A DNA stretch of 55,654 nucleotides, taken from contig CACYPF010000013.1 of the NCBI GenBank assembly GCA_902776195.1, positions 1 through 55,654 on the forward strand, given 5' to 3'. Origin of the DNA: an uncultured Prevotellaceae bacterium. GTDB taxonomy: Bacteria > Bacteroidota > Bacteroidia > Bacteroidales > Bacteroidaceae. Positions 9,016-18,297 of the stretch are shown here, piece by piece (position 1 is the first letter of the stretch; each line of letters starts with the position of its first letter). Made by a program: the position numbers and the translations under genes. The notes under the pieces were generated by a model. That model was not told where the DNA came from. It was given only the letters and a program-made list of their open reading frames with translations, and did not search any database.

Positions 9016-9490
9016 AACCTAAGGATTTTAAGTGTTCTTTAATTCGTTTGAGTGACTGTGACAGATGGTTATGTACGGTGACCTCGCTGACTTGTAACTC
9101 CTCGGCAATCTCCCTGTACTTCAGTCCTTGATGGTAGCGCAGACGGAGCACCTGTTGAGAGAGGGGAGGCAGTTCGTCGCTGACAAAGCGGTGAATCATT
9201 CCCAGTAGTTCCTCATCCACCTCGGATGTCGTGGGATTCCAGTCCGCTATGACTGCTTGTGTCCGCTGCTGATGAGCCAGCAAGTTGATACAGCGGTTGC
9301 GCACACTGGTAAGCAAGAAGCCTTGGAGGGTCGTGGAGTGGAGATCGACGGTGCTGTTCAGCAGTTGGGTGAACACCTCGCTTACCACGTCCTTGCTTTC
9401 CGCCTCGTCATGGAGCATACGCAATGCAAAAGCGTACATCCCTTTGTAATAGTGTCGGAATACAGCCTCAAACTCTTGCTTGTCTTTCAT
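9002..9490 (-). CDS. ECF-family RNA polymerase sigma factor
   Basis: This 162-aa protein has the sigma-70 region 2 helix set (FEAVFRHYYKGMYAFALRML ... DVVSEVFTQL) and a region 4 helix-turn-helix (LRYHQGLKYREIAEELQVSE), without regions 1 or 3, as in ECF factors. It is the first gene of the sigma - anti-sigma - receptor operon and probably activates that operon. The upstream sequence lacks an exact TAnnTTTG box, which would fit autoregulation from its own ECF promoter, but this is inference. Confidence 0.92.
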   Translation of the reverse strand: MKDKQEFEAVFRHYYKGMYAFALRMLHDEAESKDVVSEVFTQLLNSTVDLHSTTLQGFLLTSVRNRCINLLAHQQRTQAVIADWNPTTSEVDEELLGMIHRFVSDELPPLSQQVLRLRYHQGLKYREIAEELQVSEVTVHNHLSQSLKRIKEHLKSLGYGIK

Positions 9491-9561
9491 CTGTCACTTA
9501 GTCTTTTTACTCTATATACAAACGAATACCTTGTTTTCCTAAGCAAAAAGACGGGAAAATA

Positions 9562-11460
9562 TCAGGGAATTATCAGATAGCCGTCCTTCTGCATGATATA
9601 TTCCTCTTGCAGAAGGTAGGTGAGGGCTTTGTCCAGCTCTTCCTTGCGCAGTTGCAGCCGGAGGAGCTCTGTGACGTGATGACGCTGGCGGTCGGAGAGT
9701 AGGGTGAGGATCTGCTGTTTCGCCTGTTGGATGTCCGTCTTGCTGGTGTGATGGCAGACATCACACTGTCCGCAGTCCTTCGTGTCTTTCTCACCGAAAT
9801 ACTCCAGCAACTGGCGACTGCGGCACTTGCTGTTATCCTTGGCATACCGCAACATCGCCTCGATGCGCTCCTTGTATTGTGTCAGGCGCTCCTCATAGAC
9901 TTCCTTTGACAGCAGCACATGTTCGCTGTCCTCCCTCCGCTGCATATAACGGATATACGGCACCTGTTTGCGGGGGATGAAATGGAGGACGTGTTTCTCG
10001 GAGAGTCCCTTCAGCGTCTGATAGACCTCATGCGACTTCATGCCACACTGGTTGGCTATCATACTCTCGTCGATGAAGCCGTAGTCGGCAAAGAGTCCTC
10101 CGTAGTTGCGGAGCAGGGCGATGATGACACGCTCCTCATCGGGGGAGTCGCCACGGAGGCGGTAGAGGTCGTCACGGGTGACAAGGAATCTCACACGTGC
10201 CTGGTTGTCCTGCTCCTCTGTATACTCGATATAGCCGGCACGCTGCAGAATCTGCAAGGCAGCATGCACACGGATGGGGAAGTGGTTGAACTTCCTACAG
10301 AAGTCATCGATATTGAACTCTCGCGAGACTCCATACCCGTCACCCGTCGCTATCTGGTAATAATAGGCGAGGTGATCGTAAACCTTGCGGATATACTCTT
10401 TCTCGGGGAAGGTGTCGCTGATGCGTTTACGGAGCTTGGGCTCGTCGGCAGCATTATATAAAAGGATTGCGCGGGAGGGGTGTCCGTCACGTCCCGCACG
10501 ACCAGCCTCCTGGAAATATGCCTCAATGGAGTCTGGGCAGTCATAGTGTGCTACGATGCGTACGTCAGGCTTGTCGATACCCATGCCAAACGCATTGGTA
10601 GCTACCATGATACGTACCCTGTCATGTTGCCAGTCACGCTGCCGCTGGTCCTTTACCGCATGCTCCAGTCCGGCATGATAGAAGGTGGCACTGAGTCCTG
10701 TCTCCGTCAACAGCTCCGCTACCTCACGGGCATGCCGGCGACTGCGGACATAGACGATGGCAGCGCCTTTCTCACCATTCAGCAACTGTATCAGTTCCGT
10801 CCGCTTGTCCATGGCATGACTTACGAGATAGGTGAGGTTCTTACGCTCGAAGGACATGCGGAAGATGTTGAAGGTGTGGGGAGTGGAGAGGGTTAACTTG
10901 TCACAGATGTCCTCAACAACCTTAGGTGTCGCCGTTGCCGTGAGGGCGAGGACGGGGACATCGGGGCAGATACGTCGTATCTCGGCAATCTGCAGATACG
11001 AGGGGCGGAAGTCATAGCCCCACTGTGAGATACAGTGTGCCTCGTCGACAGTGATGAAGCTCACCTTCATGTGGCGGAGCTTCGTCTGGAACAAGCCGCT
11101 GCCCAAACGCTCAGGGGAGACATAAAGGAGTTTGGTACTTCCTAAGATACAGTTCTCCAAGATGCGGATGATGTCATCATGCTGCATCCCGCTATAGATG
11201 GCAGCCGCCATGATGCCCCGTTGGCGCAGATGGTGCACCTGGTCTTTCATCAATGCTATCAGGGGAGTGATGACAATACATACCCCCTCCATAGCGAGAG
11301 CAGGTACCTGAAAGGTGATGGACTTGCCACCACCCGTAGGCATCAGTCCCAGTGTGTCATGTCCGGAACCGATGGACTCGATGATCTCCCGCTGAATACC
11401 ACGGAAGTCATCGTAGCCCCAGTACTTCTTTAGTAAATGAGAAAACTCCTCATTTCCCAT
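9562..11460 (-). CDS. recQ: ATP-dependent DNA helicase RecQ
   Basis: The 632-aa protein carries the RecQ helicase motifs: GLMPTGGGKSITFQVPAL (Walker A), VDEAHCISQWGYDFR (DEAH and aromatic loop), ATATPKV, and QEAGRAGRDG. A zinc-binding cluster near residues 565-590 contains CGQCDVCHH, and a winged-helix region follows. I see no clear HRDC domain. It unwinds recombination and fork intermediates 3' to 5'. It is the last gene of an operon in which recJ lies 10 bp upstream; RecQ and RecJ act together to process gaps and stalled forks. Confidence 0.95.
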   Translation of the reverse strand: MGNEEFSHLLKKYWGYDDFRGIQREIIESIGSGHDTLGLMPTGGGKSITFQVPALAMEGVCIVITPLIALMKDQVHHLRQRGIMAAAIYSGMQHDDIIRILENCILGSTKLLYVSPERLGSGLFQTKLRHMKVSFITVDEAHCISQWGYDFRPSYLQIAEIRRICPDVPVLALTATATPKVVEDICDKLTLSTPHTFNIFRMSFERKNLTYLVSHAMDKRTELIQLLNGEKGAAIVYVRSRRHAREVAELLTETGLSATFYHAGLEHAVKDQRQRDWQHDRVRIMVATNAFGMGIDKPDVRIVAHYDCPDSIEAYFQEAGRAGRDGHPSRAILLYNAADEPKLRKRISDTFPEKEYIRKVYDHLAYYYQIATGDGYGVSREFNIDDFCRKFNHFPIRVHAALQILQRAGYIEYTEEQDNQARVRFLVTRDDLYRLRGDSPDEERVIIALLRNYGGLFADYGFIDESMIANQCGMKSHEVYQTLKGLSEKHVLHFIPRKQVPYIRYMQRREDSEHVLLSKEVYEERLTQYKERIEAMLRYAKDNSKCRSRQLLEYFGEKDTKDCGQCDVCHHTSKTDIQQAKQQILTLLSDRQRHHVTELLRLQLRKEELDKALTYLLQEEYIMQKDGYLIIP

Positions 11461-11470
11461 TCCTCATTCC

Positions 11471-13198
11471 TCATTTCTCATTTTCCGAAGGCATGATGTC
11501 CTCTATCTGCAACTGTACCTCGCCACGCTTGTAGGTATTCTCCTCAATGGTATAGACGATGTCGAATGAATGTTTTGACTTGATATAACGAGCCTCGGCA
11601 CTCTGTCCGAAGGCAATACCATTCATCACGACGGCAGACTTGGAGTCGACCAGTTCCAGTTTGATATGCTCCTGATGTTTGCCTACTACCTTCGAAGTGC
11701 CGTAGTCATAGACATTACGGGTGAGGAAGAGTGGCTTGGGGTTGTCAGGACCATGAGGTGCCAGACGGCGTAAGTCATTGTGCAACTTCTTGGAAATATC
11801 CTTGAAGTCTATCTCCTCATCGATTTCGAGGGTGGGCAGTGTCTGCTCGGGCAGGATATGCCCCGTGACATACTCTTGGAAACGGCGGCGGAACTCCGGG
11901 ATATTCTCCTGTTTGAGTGTCAGCCCCACAGCATAGGTATGTCCACCGAAGTTCTCCAACAGGTCACGGCAACTCTTGATGGCATCATAGATGTCAAAGC
12001 CGGCGACACTACGTGCCGAACCAGAGGCGATACCATCTATGATGGTCAGGACAACAGTAGGACGGTAATAAAGCTCCGTCAGACGGGAGGCGACAATACC
12101 TACCACACCTTTCTTCCATCCCTCGTCATAAAGAACGATGGACTGCATGTGCTGCTGACTCTCCAGTCGTGCCACAATCTCGTTCGCCTCTTTGGTCATC
12201 TCCTTGTCGACATCCTTGCGCTGCTCATTATACTCATTGATGCGGTTAGCCTCCGTGAGTGCTTTCTGCAAGTCTTTCTCCACCAATAGCTCTACGGCTT
12301 CCTTGCCGTTCTGCATGCGACCACTGGCATTGATGCGTGGACCAATCTTAAAGACGATGTCACTCATCGTCAGTTCACGACCTGTGAGTCCGCAGATATC
12401 GATAATCGCCTTCAGTCCGATAGACGCACTTTGGTTCAGCTGTTTCAGTCCGTGGAAAGCAAGGATGCGGTTCTCACCTACGACAGGGACTAAGTCGGCG
12501 GCGATACTCACCGCACAGAAGTCGAGTAGGGGAATCAGACGGGCGAAAGGAATACCGTTGTTCTTGGCGAACGCCTGCATCAACTTAAAGCCTACACCAC
12601 ATCCACACAAGTCCTTAAACGGATAAGTGGAGTCTGCTCGTTTGGGATTGAGGATAGCAACAGCTGGTGGCATCACCTCGTCAGGGACATGGTGGTCGCA
12701 GATGATGAAGTCGATGCCCTGCTGTTTCGCATAGGAAATCTCCTCGATTGCCTTAATACCGCAGTCGAGGACAATAATCAGTTTCACACCAGTCTCCTTT
12801 GCATAGTCTATCCCCTTGATACTGACCCCATAGCCTTCCTCTTCACGGTTAGGGATATAATATTCAATATTGGAATAGAACTGCTGCAGGAACTTATATA
12901 CCAGTGCCACCGCTGTACACCCGTCAACATCGTAGTCGCCATACACCATGATACGTTCTTTTCGTCCCATGGCATCGTTCAGACGGTCGACGGCAACATC
13001 CATGTCATTCATGAGGAACGGGTCGATGAGCTCGTTCATCATGGGTCTGAAGAATCGCTTAGCCGCACTTTCGGTCTTGATACCGCGACCTATCAATAGG
13101 TCAGCGACAATAGGACTCATGCCAATCTTCTCCGCCAGTTCTTTAGCCGCTTGCTGTCTTTCGGGTGTAGGTGGTTTGTAATTCCATTGATAATTCAT
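11471..13198 (-). CDS. recJ: Single-stranded-DNA-specific exonuclease RecJ
   Basis: Translation from ATG 13198 gives 575 aa. It shows the DHH phosphoesterase motifs MVYGDYDVDGCTA and FIICDHHVPD, DHHA1-type GGHTYAVGL, and a C-terminal OB-like part. RecJ degrades single-stranded DNA 5' to 3' in mismatch repair and RecF-pathway recombination. The frame is open upstream to 13252, but that start overlaps the peptidase gene whose stop is at 13212. The start at 13198 leaves a 13-bp gap and matches family N-termini. It is the third gene of the peptidase - peptidase - recJ - recQ operon. Confidence 0.95.
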   Translation of the reverse strand: MNYQWNYKPPTPERQQAAKELAEKIGMSPIVADLLIGRGIKTESAAKRFFRPMMNELIDPFLMNDMDVAVDRLNDAMGRKERIMVYGDYDVDGCTAVALVYKFLQQFYSNIEYYIPNREEEGYGVSIKGIDYAKETGVKLIIVLDCGIKAIEEISYAKQQGIDFIICDHHVPDEVMPPAVAILNPKRADSTYPFKDLCGCGVGFKLMQAFAKNNGIPFARLIPLLDFCAVSIAADLVPVVGENRILAFHGLKQLNQSASIGLKAIIDICGLTGRELTMSDIVFKIGPRINASGRMQNGKEAVELLVEKDLQKALTEANRINEYNEQRKDVDKEMTKEANEIVARLESQQHMQSIVLYDEGWKKGVVGIVASRLTELYYRPTVVLTIIDGIASGSARSVAGFDIYDAIKSCRDLLENFGGHTYAVGLTLKQENIPEFRRRFQEYVTGHILPEQTLPTLEIDEEIDFKDISKKLHNDLRRLAPHGPDNPKPLFLTRNVYDYGTSKVVGKHQEHIKLELVDSKSAVVMNGIAFGQSAEARYIKSKHSFDIVYTIEENTYKRGEVQLQIEDIMPSENEK

Positions 13199-13211
13199 TG
13201 TGGGGACTTTT

Positions 13212-14414
13212 TTATAGTCCGAGTTTCTTGCGGATATCCTTAGGAATCGCATTCTTATTGACCGTGTAATCCATCGTGTTGGCAGCGATGAAGGTCTTCG
13301 TCATGTACCAGATACCTTTATAGTCGCCACTCTCACCCCAAGAGTTCTTAACCATATAATACTCTTTGCCGTTCTGGTCCTTGGCGATGCCGTAGATCAG
13401 CATGCCATGGTCGTCAGTCAACTCCCAGTTGTCGTAGCGCTCCTGACGCATTTCCTGTGTAGGAACAATCTCTGGTACGGTGCATCCAAGTGAGTCGATA
13501 AGGTTACGTTTTTTGGCAGCAGACAGTTTCAGCCAGCGAGCCATGTCAGAGCCCTGCATACTCTCCGTTTTCTTGGTGTCGATGGCATAGGCGAGACCCT
13601 GACGGGTGAAACCGTCCTCTGACACGTCACCACCCCAAGCTACCGTGTAACCGTTCATGACGGCATTATCGATAATCTTCATCATCTCGTCCATAGGTAC
13701 GTTATAAGATAATGGGTTACGCCAGTTGTCCTGTACCTCAACAGGGAATGCGGTATAGAAAGGATGATGGGTATAGCTGGTGATACTTACATAGTCGTTC
13801 CAGTCAAGTCCCAGACTGGCGGCGAAAGTCTGTGGTGTATAGGTCTTGCCCTCATAGGTGAAGCTCTCGGGACACTTGCCCAGGTAAGCATCGAGGATAC
13901 CCTGCAAACCTACTTTCCACTGTGGGGAGATCTTCTTTGCCTTGTTCTTTGCCACAGCATCCACGTATGGCTCCATCAGCGAGAAGAACTCATTGAAATT
14001 ATTCAGAGAGTCACCATAGAGGGAACCGGGGAAGGGCATGGCATCCTCAGGACAGATACCATAGTGCTGTAATACATAGTGCACGTCATAGGCAGAGCCG
14101 CCCTGCGAGAACTGACAGTCACCATGCAGGCGTACTACCTGAATGGCACGGTCCATATAGTTCTTGTTGGCAACGAAACTCTCGCATAGGTCATAGGTCT
14201 TACCTGTCTTCTTCAGAATCTCAGCCTCGAAATAGGAGAGGGTGGAATAGTCCCAGCACGTACCACTACGGTTCTGATCCTTGATGGAGGTGATAGGATT
14301 CTCCTTAATCACCGTGAACACAGGCTTGTTCTTGTTGGCGGAGTCTTTTTTTTCCTCCGCCTGTGCACCGACAGTTACCATTGCCATCAGCGCAAGGGTT
14401 AAAATCTTTCTCAT
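13212..14414 (-). CDS. Secreted C1B-family cysteine aminopeptidase (PepC/bleomycin-hydrolase-like)
   Basis: This 400-aa papain-fold peptidase has its catalytic cysteine at residue 53 (QNRSGTCWDYSTLSYFEAE), the histidine in DDHGMLIYG and the asparagine in VKNSWGESG. Unlike cytoplasmic PepC it begins with a signal peptide (ALMAMVTVGAQAE), so it should work in the periplasm, probably trimming peptides for uptake. It sits 13 bp after the M24 aminopeptidase gene and 13 bp before recJ. The peptidases make functional sense together; their link to recJ-recQ is probably only transcriptional. Confidence 0.9.
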   Translation of the reverse strand: MRKILTLALMAMVTVGAQAEEKKDSANKNKPVFTVIKENPITSIKDQNRSGTCWDYSTLSYFEAEILKKTGKTYDLCESFVANKNYMDRAIQVVRLHGDCQFSQGGSAYDVHYVLQHYGICPEDAMPFPGSLYGDSLNNFNEFFSLMEPYVDAVAKNKAKKISPQWKVGLQGILDAYLGKCPESFTYEGKTYTPQTFAASLGLDWNDYVSITSYTHHPFYTAFPVEVQDNWRNPLSYNVPMDEMMKIIDNAVMNGYTVAWGGDVSEDGFTRQGLAYAIDTKKTESMQGSDMARWLKLSAAKKRNLIDSLGCTVPEIVPTQEMRQERYDNWELTDDHGMLIYGIAKDQNGKEYYMVKNSWGESGDYKGIWYMTKTFIAANTMDYTVNKNAIPKDIRKKLGL

Positions 14415-14427
14415 TGTCTTTTTATTT

Positions 14428-15825
14428 TTAATTATTACTCATAAATTCTTCCAATTCGTGAGGATGGTAAGGAATACGTTTTGTACCTAAGAAGCGACAG
14501 CCGTCTTTTGTTATCAGAACGTCATCCTCTATGCGGATACCTCCAAAGTCTTTGTAGGTCTCCAGTTTCTCGAAGTTGATAAAGTCCTTACAGTGTCCAC
14601 TGGCTTTCCACTCGTCAATGAGGGCGGGGATGAAGTAGATGCCTGGCTCGTCAGTCACCACGAAACCTTCCTCCAGCCGTCGCCCCATACGCAGACAGTT
14701 TGTACCGAACTGTTCCAGATTAGGACGTGTCTCATTGTCGAAGCCCACGTAAATCTGTCCGAGTCCTTCCATATCGTGAACGTCCATACCCATCATGTGT
14801 CCTAAGCCGTGGGGCAGGAACATGGCATGGGCACCAGCCCTTACAGCCTCCTCGGTATCGCCTTTCATGAGTCCAAGTTCCTTCAGACGGTCTGTCATCA
14901 TGCGGCATACGGCGAAGTGCACGTCCATATATCTTACACCGGGCTTCGCGACTTCTAAGACATAGTCGTGACATGCCTCTACGATGGAGTATATCTCCAG
15001 TTGGCGTTGGTCAAACTTTCCCGTGACAGGCATCGTACGAGTATGGTCAGAGCAATAGTCGTCCAGCTCACAGCCAGCGTCACAAAGTGCCAGTCGTCCC
15101 GCCTCTAATTTAGCCTCAGACGGATTACCGTGCATAATCTCACCATGCTGACTGAAAATGGTGGCGAAACTCGTGCCATTTGCCAGTGAGCGGGCAATAC
15201 CGTCAACCTGTCCGCCAACGAAACGTTCCGTCACTCCAGGCTTGATCAGCAGTTGGGCTGTGGTGTGCATGGCATAGCCGACATCACAGGCACGGTCGAT
15301 GGCCGCAATCTCCTGTGGCTCCTTGGTGGCACGCATCTTTACCACGGCATATATCAGTTTCAATGAGGCAGCCTCCTTTTGTTGTGAGGGATGTATACCT
15401 AGCAGATCCATGATCTGTATCTTGGTGTCGTAGCGATAGGGAGGGAGGAAGTGGACGTTCCTGTGTGCACTGATGGCATCCCTGCACACAGTGCTGAGAA
15501 ACTTCATCGGGGCAGTCTTGCTGACTCCCACCTCGGCAGCCAAATCGCTGACGGAAGGTGTGAATCCCATCCAGACGATATCCTCTACATCTATATCGTC
15601 ACCGAAGATTGTTTCTTCGTCATTGTCAATATCTATGACACCTACCAGTCCGTCACGGTGCTGTCCGAAATAATATATGAACGAAGAGTCTTGCCGCATG
15701 GGGGCATAACAGTTGGCAGGATAGTTACAAGGAGCCTCATTGTTGCCAAAGAGTACAATGATGCCTTCGCCTACCAGTTTTTTCAGTTCAGCACGACGCT
15801 GAACGTATGTGTTTTTATCAAACAT
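14428..15825 (-). CDS. M24B family Xaa-Pro aminopeptidase
   Basis: This 465-aa protein has an aminopeptidase-P N-terminal domain (to about residue 150) and a pita-bread catalytic domain. Metal-ligand segments are visible in CDAGCELDDYCSDHTRTMP, FLPHGLGHMMGMDVHD and VVTDEPGIYFIP, and the final glutamate in GGIRIEDDVLIT. It removes an N-terminal residue preceding proline and has no signal peptide. It is the first gene of a four-gene operon, with a promoter (15862-15869) back to back with that of a patatin gene. Confidence 0.93.
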   Translation of the reverse strand: MFDKNTYVQRRAELKKLVGEGIIVLFGNNEAPCNYPANCYAPMRQDSSFIYYFGQHRDGLVGVIDIDNDEETIFGDDIDVEDIVWMGFTPSVSDLAAEVGVSKTAPMKFLSTVCRDAISAHRNVHFLPPYRYDTKIQIMDLLGIHPSQQKEAASLKLIYAVVKMRATKEPQEIAAIDRACDVGYAMHTTAQLLIKPGVTERFVGGQVDGIARSLANGTSFATIFSQHGEIMHGNPSEAKLEAGRLALCDAGCELDDYCSDHTRTMPVTGKFDQRQLEIYSIVEACHDYVLEVAKPGVRYMDVHFAVCRMMTDRLKELGLMKGDTEEAVRAGAHAMFLPHGLGHMMGMDVHDMEGLGQIYVGFDNETRPNLEQFGTNCLRMGRRLEEGFVVTDEPGIYFIPALIDEWKASGHCKDFINFEKLETYKDFGGIRIEDDVLITKDGCRFLGTKRIPYHPHELEEFMSNN

Positions 15826-15861
15826 ATTTCAAGTTTTCGGTTATATTGTCTATTTTGTATG

Positions 15862-15899
15862 CAAAGTTACACATTATTTATTAAAATATACTACCTTTG
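15862..15899. promoter_or_regulatory. Divergent promoters: M24 peptidase operon (-) and patatin (+)
   Basis: TAACTTTG on the minus strand (15869-15862) serves the peptidase operon. TACCTTTG on the plus strand (15892-15899) serves the patatin gene starting at 15919. Neither has an ideal -33 box. The two -7 boxes are only about 20 bp apart, so both polymerases cannot easily bind at once. Confidence 0.6.
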
Positions 15900-15918
15900 C
15901 ATCATAAAAAGCATTAAA

Positions 15919-16761
15919 ATGCAAATAACTCCAAATACAGGGTTGGTTCTTGAAGGTGGTGGCATGCGTGGCGTGTTCACTTCTGGTGTACTTGACGCAT
16001 TTATGAAACATGAGGTTTATTTCCCTTATGTGGTTGCTGTGTCGGCAGGAGCCTGTAATGGTCTGTCGTATATGAGTCGTCAGCCTCGCCGTGCCCGTTG
16101 GTCGAATATTGATATGCTGCAGAAGTACGACTATATCTCCCTGAAGAGTCTGATTGTCAATGGCAGCATTTTCGACCCTGATATTCTGTATGAGCGTTTC
16201 CCTAACGAGCTTGTACCATTCGACTATGATACCTATGAGCAGAATCCTTGTGTCTTCGAGGTGGTTACTACAAACTGTAAGACAGGACGTGCCATGTATC
16301 TTTCCGAGAAGCATGACCACCGCCGTCTGACTCAGATTGTCAAGGCATCCAGTTCTCTTCCCTTTGTTGCGCAGATTACAGAGGTAGATGGTATTCCCAT
16401 GCTTGATGGCGGTATCGTCGACAGCATTCCAATTGTGCGGTCTGTCGATACGGGTCATCAGGAGAATGTGGTGGTACTGACCCGCAATCGCGGATACCGT
16501 TCCTCAGAGCCTGACATCAAGGTCCCGAAACTGTTTTATAAAGAATACCCTCGTCTGCGTGTTGCCTTGAGCCATAGGACGGAGGAGTATAATAAACAGC
16601 TGGACTTGATAGAACATATGGAAGACTGGGGCGAGATTATCGTCATCCGCCCTGAGCGTCCTTTGGAGGTGGGGCGTATCTGTGAGGATGTAGAAAAACT
16701 GGAACGCCTCTATGAAGAAGGGTTCCAGTTAGGGGAGAAGTTTGTTGGTAAGTACTTATAA
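15919..16761 (+). CDS. Patatin-like phospholipase (copy 1)
   Basis: This 280-aa protein has the patatin oxyanion segment LEGGGMRGVF, the nucleophile Ser42 in AVSAGACNG (the first Gly of GxSxG replaced by Ala) and the dyad Asp in MLDGGIVDS. Such proteins hydrolyse acyl esters of lipids. I chose ATG 15919 because the consensus -7 box ends at 15899; the long in-frame extension upstream lies opposite the M24 peptidase gene. It is a clear paralogue of the minus-strand protein at 17440-18291, and the two genes point at each other across trmD. Confidence 0.88.
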   Translation: MQITPNTGLVLEGGGMRGVFTSGVLDAFMKHEVYFPYVVAVSAGACNGLSYMSRQPRRARWSNIDMLQKYDYISLKSLIVNGSIFDPDILYERFPNELVPFDYDTYEQNPCVFEVVTTNCKTGRAMYLSEKHDHRRLTQIVKASSSLPFVAQITEVDGIPMLDGGIVDSIPIVRSVDTGHQENVVVLTRNRGYRSSEPDIKVPKLFYKEYPRLRVALSHRTEEYNKQLDLIEHMEDWGEIIVIRPERPLEVGRICEDVEKLERLYEEGFQLGEKFVGKYL

Positions 16762-16768
16762 TTGTCTG

Positions 16769-17443
16769 TTATTTCAGCAAATCAGGTCTGAGCTTACGGG
16801 TTCTTTCCATTGCCTGTTCCAATTCCCAGTTTCTTATTTTTGCCTCATTGCCCGACAATAAAATGTCAGGAACTTTCCAACCTTTATAGTCAGCGGGACG
16901 AGTATAGATAGGAGCGGCAAGGAGGTCATCCTGGAAGCAGTCACTAAGTGCGCTTTGCTCGTCACCGATAACTCCTGGAACTACTCTGACAATGGCATCT
17001 GCTATCATGGCGGCAACTAACTCACCACCTGTCAGGACGAAGTCACCAATGGATATCTCTTTTGTAATTAAATGGTCACGGACTCTTTGGTCAATACCTT
17101 TGTAATGTCCTGCCAGAATAATGAGGTTACCTTTGAGTGACAACTCGTTTGCCATGTGCTGGTCGAAACGCTCCCCGTCAGGAGATGTGAAAATCACCTC
17201 ATCGTAGTCACGTTCCGACTTCAGTGCCGTGATGCAGCGATCAATGGGCTCACACTGCATCACCATACCGGCAGACCCTCCGTAAGGATAATCGTCCACT
17301 CGCCTCCATTTGTCGAGGGTATAGTCACGTAGGTTATGCAGTCGTATCTCGGCAAGTCCTTTCTTCTCGGCGCGAGCCAGAATACTCTCATGGACGAAGC
17401 CCTCCAGCATTTCGGGTAATACGGTGATGATGTCTATTCTCAT
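16769..17443 (-). CDS. trmD: tRNA (guanine-N1)-methyltransferase TrmD
   Basis: The 224-aa length and SPOUT knot motifs ([34 protein letters not shown]) identify TrmD, which methylates G37 of tRNAs using S-adenosylmethionine and prevents frameshifting. Its ATG overlaps the TGA of the upstream patatin gene (ATGA), so translation is coupled. It is the last gene of the sstT - GH3 - patatin - trmD run. The usual ribosomal neighbours (rpsP, rimM, rplS) are absent. Confidence 0.96.
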   Translation of the reverse strand: MRIDIITVLPEMLEGFVHESILARAEKKGLAEIRLHNLRDYTLDKWRRVDDYPYGGSAGMVMQCEPIDRCITALKSERDYDEVIFTSPDGERFDQHMANELSLKGNLIILAGHYKGIDQRVRDHLITKEISIGDFVLTGGELVAAMIADAIVRVVPGVIGDEQSALSDCFQDDLLAAPIYTRPADYKGWKVPDILLSGNEAKIRNWELEQAMERTRKLRPDLLK

Positions 17444-18291
17444 ATCTGATAAAAGTCTTTGATTCTTTCAATATAGTGTTCCCCAACTTTGCGTCCTATC
17501 TCATAGACATGGCGCATCTCATCAGGGTCGTGGGAGATGTGTCCGATGGGAATCTTCTCATCCGGACGGATCACCAGACAGCGTCCTTCTTCTTCGGCTT
17601 TTGCCACATACGCCAGTTCACGGTTATACATCATGTGTCGCTCGTCCATCGCCTTAATCATGTTAGGATATTTCCGTAGGGCGATACGCATGATGGGCAT
17701 CAACTTATTGGGCTCTTTCACAAACCCCTCAGGCTGTGTCAGAATGACCACATTCCTGTCGTACCCTTGTGTTTCGAAATACTCTAAAGGGATGGAGTCA
17801 GCGACACCTCCGTCAAGCAACTGGTGTCCTTGTACTTTCACGACCTTAGATGCCAGTGGCATTGATGCCGATGCCCTGAGCCATTCCAGTTCGTCATAGT
17901 CCACGTGGTTGATATCGTGATAGACAGCCTCTCCTGTCAGTACATCGGTGCAAACGACGGTGAACCTCATAGGGTTCTGCTCGAAGGTCTGTATGTCGAA
18001 GATATCGTATTCGTAAGGGACGATATGGTAACCGAACTCAGCGTTGAAATAGTCACCACTCTTCAGTAAGGAGCGTAATCCACTATAACGAGGGTCTTTG
18101 GCAAAACGGGTGTTGTAACGGATGGCACGTCCTATCTGCCGTGACTTGTAATTGCATCCGAAGGCGGCACCAGCCGATACACCGATGAGTCCGTCAGGCT
18201 TGATACCATGTTCCATCATCACATCGGTCACGCCTGCCGTCCACAGTCCTCGCATGGCACCGCCTTCCAATACCAGTCCTCGCTTCATCAT
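17440..18291 (-). CDS. Patatin-like phospholipase (copy 2)
   Basis: This 283-aa protein shows [12 protein letters not shown], the nucleophile Ser39 in a canonical GVSAG and the Asp in LLDGGVADS. It aligns along its length with copy 1, including SRQ near residue 50, EQNP, IRP and the C-terminal GEHY/GEKF, so the two arose by duplication. A second Met directly follows the first, leaving the exact start ambiguous by one codon. It lies 6 bp after the GH3 gene and overlaps trmD. Confidence 0.88.
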   Translation of the reverse strand: MMKRGLVLEGGAMRGLWTAGVTDVMMEHGIKPDGLIGVSAGAAFGCNYKSRQIGRAIRYNTRFAKDPRYSGLRSLLKSGDYFNAEFGYHIVPYEYDIFDIQTFEQNPMRFTVVCTDVLTGEAVYHDINHVDYDELEWLRASASMPLASKVVKVQGHQLLDGGVADSIPLEYFETQGYDRNVVILTQPEGFVKEPNKLMPIMRIALRKYPNMIKAMDERHMMYNRELAYVAKAEEEGRCLVIRPDEKIPIGHISHDPDEMRHVYEIGRKVGEHYIERIKDFYQI

Positions 18292-18297
18292 TGTTTC

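Noticed and set aside
15451-15918. Long N-terminal extension of the first patatin
   Set aside because: It overlaps the M24 peptidase gene and its promoter; a -7 box lies just before ATG 15919, and patatins start there.
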